A DNA stretch of 64,000 bases, taken from positions 225,976 through 289,975 of the forward strand of contig NZ_JAJSEE010000004.1 in NCBI RefSeq assembly GCF_023555375.1. Reading direction: 5' to 3'. The stretch comes from Guyparkeria hydrothermalis (GTDB lineage: Bacteria > Pseudomonadota > Gammaproteobacteria > Halothiobacillales > Halothiobacillaceae). A program made the position numbers and the translations under genes. A model generated the notes under the pieces. It was not told the origin of the DNA. It ran no database searches and saw only the letters and a program-made list of their open reading frames with translations. Shown here piece by piece: positions 61,977 through 64,000 of this stretch; position 1 is the first letter of the stretch, and every line of letters starts with the position of its first letter.

Positions 61977-63884
61977 ATGCCGACTATCACACTACCCGAC
62001 GGCAGTCAGCGCACGTTCGACCACCCGGTCTCGCTCATGGAGGTCGCCGCCGACATCGGGCCGGGCCTGGCCAAGGCGGCCGTGGCCGGCAAGATCGACG
62101 GCAAGCTGGTCGATCTCTCGCGCACCGTCGAGGACGACGCGGACATCGCCATCGTCACGGCGAAGGACCAGGAGGGCGTCGAGATCATCCGCCACTCCAC
62201 CGCGCACCTGATGGCGCAGGCGGTCAAGCAGCTCTACCCCGAGGCGCAGGTCACCATCGGCCCGGTCATCGACCAGGGCTTCTACTACGACTTCGCCTTC
62301 GACCGGCCCTTCAACGACGAGGACCTGGAGAAGATCGAGACCCGCATGCGCGAGCTGGCCAGCGAGGGCGACGAGCTCGAGCGCCGCGTGATCGAGCGCG
62401 ACGACGCGGTGCGCTTCTTCAAGGACCTCGGCGAGGATTACAAGGTCGAGATCATCAAGGACATCCCGGGCGAGGAGCAGCTGACGCTCTACACCCAGGG
62501 CGACTTCACCGATCTCTGCCGCGGCCCGCACGTGCCGCACACCAACAAGCTCAAGGCCTTCAAGCTGTTGAAGGTGGCCGGTGCCTACTGGCGCGGCGAC
62601 TCGGACAACGAGATGCTCACCCGCGTCTACGGCACCGCGTTCGCCAGCGACAAGGAGCTCAAGCGCTACCTCAAGCAGCGCGAGGAGGCCGAGAAGCGCG
62701 ACCATCGTCGTCTCGGCAAGCAGCTGGATCTGTTCCACTTCCAGGACGAGGCGCCGGGCCTGGTGTTCTGGCATCCGCGCGGCTGGGCGATCTGGCAGGT
62801 GATCGAGTCGTACATGCGCGACGTCTACAAGCGCTCGGGCTACGCGGAGATCAAGTGCCCGCAGATCCTGGACGTGTCCCTGTGGAAGAAGTCGGGTCAC
62901 TGGGACAACTACCAGGAAAACATGTTCTTCACCGAGTCGGAGAAGCGCACCTACGCGGTCAAGCCGATGAACTGCCCGGGCCACGTCCAGGTGTTCAACC
63001 ACGGCCTGCACTCCTACCGTGACCTGCCGATCCGTTACGGCGAGTTCGGCTCCTGCCACCGCAACGAGCCCTCGGGCGCGCTGCACGGCATCCTGCGCGT
63101 GCGTGGCTTCACCCAGGACGACGGCCACATCTTCTGCACCGAAAAGCAGATCGAGCCGGAAGTGCGCGCCTTCCACGGCCAGGCACTCGAGGTCTACGAC
63201 ACCTTCGGCTTTTCGGACGTGCAGGTGAAGATCGCCACCCGCCCGGACAAGCGCATGGGCGCCGACGAGGTCTGGGACGAAGCCGAGGAAGCCCTGCGCA
63301 GTGCGCTGCGTGCGGCGAACGTGGAGTGGGAGGAACTGCCGGGCGAAGGCGCCTTCTACGGGCCGAAGATCGAGTATCACCTGAGTGATGCCATCGGCCG
63401 GACCTGGCAGCTGGGTACCATCCAGGTGGACTTCATGATGCCCGAGCGCCTGGGCGCGACCTACGTCGACGAGCACAGCGAGCGCAAGCACCCGGTCATG
63501 CTGCACCGCGCGATCGTCGGTTCGATGGAGCGCTTCATCGGCATCCTGATCGAGCACCACGCCGGCCAGATGCCGACGTGGCTCGCCCCGGTACAGGCGG
63601 TGACCATGGGCATCACCGACAAGCACGCCGAGTACGTCGATGCCGTCGCCGAGCGCCTCAAGGCCGCCGGCCTGCGGGCGCAAGCCGATCTTCGCAACGA
63701 GAAGGTCGGCTTCAAGATCCGCGAGCACACCCTCGAGCGCGTGCCGTACCTGCTGGTCGCCGGCGACCGCGAGATCGATGCCGATTCGGTTTCGGTGCGC
63801 ACCCGCTCGGGCGAGGATCTCGGCTCGATCAAGGTCGACGAGCTGATCGACCGACTCAAGGGCGAGGTCGCCGAGCACAAGTAA
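61977..63884 (+). CDS. thrS: threonyl-tRNA synthetase
   Basis: Class II synthetase charging tRNA-Thr. 635 aa, the normal length: N-terminal TGS domain ([20 protein letters not shown]), the editing/second additional domain with [16 protein letters not shown], the catalytic core with [20 protein letters not shown], and a C-terminal anticodon-binding domain ending EVAEHK. AGGAGG lies five bases before the ATG. The frame is open upstream but unrelated. In many bacteria infC follows thrS; here a mobile element begins 44 bases after the stop and the window ends. Confidence 0.98.
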   Translation: MPTITLPDGSQRTFDHPVSLMEVAADIGPGLAKAAVAGKIDGKLVDLSRTVEDDADIAIVTAKDQEGVEIIRHSTAHLMAQAVKQLYPEAQVTIGPVIDQGFYYDFAFDRPFNDEDLEKIETRMRELASEGDELERRVIERDDAVRFFKDLGEDYKVEIIKDIPGEEQLTLYTQGDFTDLCRGPHVPHTNKLKAFKLLKVAGAYWRGDSDNEMLTRVYGTAFASDKELKRYLKQREEAEKRDHRRLGKQLDLFHFQDEAPGLVFWHPRGWAIWQVIESYMRDVYKRSGYAEIKCPQILDVSLWKKSGHWDNYQENMFFTESEKRTYAVKPMNCPGHVQVFNHGLHSYRDLPIRYGEFGSCHRNEPSGALHGILRVRGFTQDDGHIFCTEKQIEPEVRAFHGQALEVYDTFGFSDVQVKIATRPDKRMGADEVWDEAEEALRSALRAANVEWEELPGEGAFYGPKIEYHLSDAIGRTWQLGTIQVDFMMPERLGATYVDEHSERKHPVMLHRAIVGSMERFIGILIEHHAGQMPTWLAPVQAVTMGITDKHAEYVDAVAERLKAAGLRAQADLRNEKVGFKIREHTLERVPYLLVAGDREIDADSVSVRTRSGEDLGSIKVDELIDRLKGEVAEHK

Positions 63885-63927
63885 GCGCGAAAAATGGCGG
63901 GCCGCGGTTGGCAACGACTGCAGCCCG

Positions 63928-64000
63928 GGAAGGACTGCACCAATCCGATGCCGCTCTGCGCGCCTTGAGCCGGGCAGATGCAAGGCGTTCGTCCGCCGTG
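63928..64000 (+). mobile_element. 266-bp IS5-like MITE, type B, copy 5 (cut by window end)
   Basis: GGAAGGACTGCACCAATCC begins a type B left end with several changes, then GCCGGGCAGATGCAAGGCG follows exactly as in copy 3. Only 73 bases are visible, so the right end and target duplication cannot be checked. It lies directly downstream of thrS. Confidence 0.8.

Overview
The window reads as a chromosomal segment of a GC-rich gammaproteobacterium. Supporting signs are an Aer-type PAS chemoreceptor, FdxA, SelO, a complete Lap-type large-adhesin system with LapD/LapG, a FhuCDB/FhuF siderophore locus, an HME-RND metal efflux operon, and Gram-negative lipoprotein and outer-membrane signals. The genus cannot be fixed from sequence alone. 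A Halothiobacillaceae/Chromatiales-like origin is only a guess.

Layout. 1-7.8 kb: a partial Aer-like chemoreceptor, a phospholipase-D-type lipoprotein, thpR coupled to a luciferase-like monooxygenase, an unrecognised AAA-like/winged-helix protein paired with a small MscS channel, and a TraR/DksA zinc-finger protein. 8.1-11.1 kb: a membrane PAS-PAS-GGDEF-EAL protein. 11.1-18.5 kb: ferric-siderophore uptake. The TonB receptor faces a convergent fhuF-fhuC-fhuD-fhuB operon, and both have a matching Fur-like promoter element. 18.6-27.4 kb: a Mut7-C protein, then a translationally coupled metal-efflux operon (outer-membrane factor, adaptor, RND pump, DUF3240, PepSY-like protein, response regulator, histidine kinase). 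27.5-32.1 kb: a lipoprotein gene split by a mobile element, a homocysteine S-methyltransferase-family protein, ferredoxin, rhodanese and SelO. 32.2-40.3 kb: a type I restriction island (hsdM-hsdS-fic-hsdR) beside tRNA-Val(GAC). 40.5-61.2 kb: a frameshifted DUF3429 gene, a diguanylate cyclase, a hybrid sensor kinase, and the Lap biofilm module: adhesin lapA, protease lapG and c-di-GMP receptor lapD on the plus strand, facing the export operon lapE-lapB-lapC-luxR on the minus strand. The window ends with thrS.

The most unusual content is a family of non-autonomous mobile elements. Four complete copies (1590, 18190, 27721, 55262) are each exactly 266 bp. A fifth is cut by the window edge (63928), and at least three decayed ends remain (18155, 18631, 29066). 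They have IS5-like termini and 4-bp YTAR-like target duplications. Each has an outer terminal inverted repeat enclosing two further palindromic arms, a cloverleaf plan. Two sequence types share this plan although the stem sequences differ, because both sides of each stem have changed together. One copy splits a lipoprotein gene and can be removed on paper to restore the frame exactly. Another lies between fhuF and its probable Fur-regulated promoter.

Together the genes suggest a motile, biofilm-forming, iron-scavenging and metal-tolerant bacterium with c-di-GMP-controlled surface adhesion. Coding starts were chosen from ribosome-binding sites and family length. Nothing here was confirmed by a database search.
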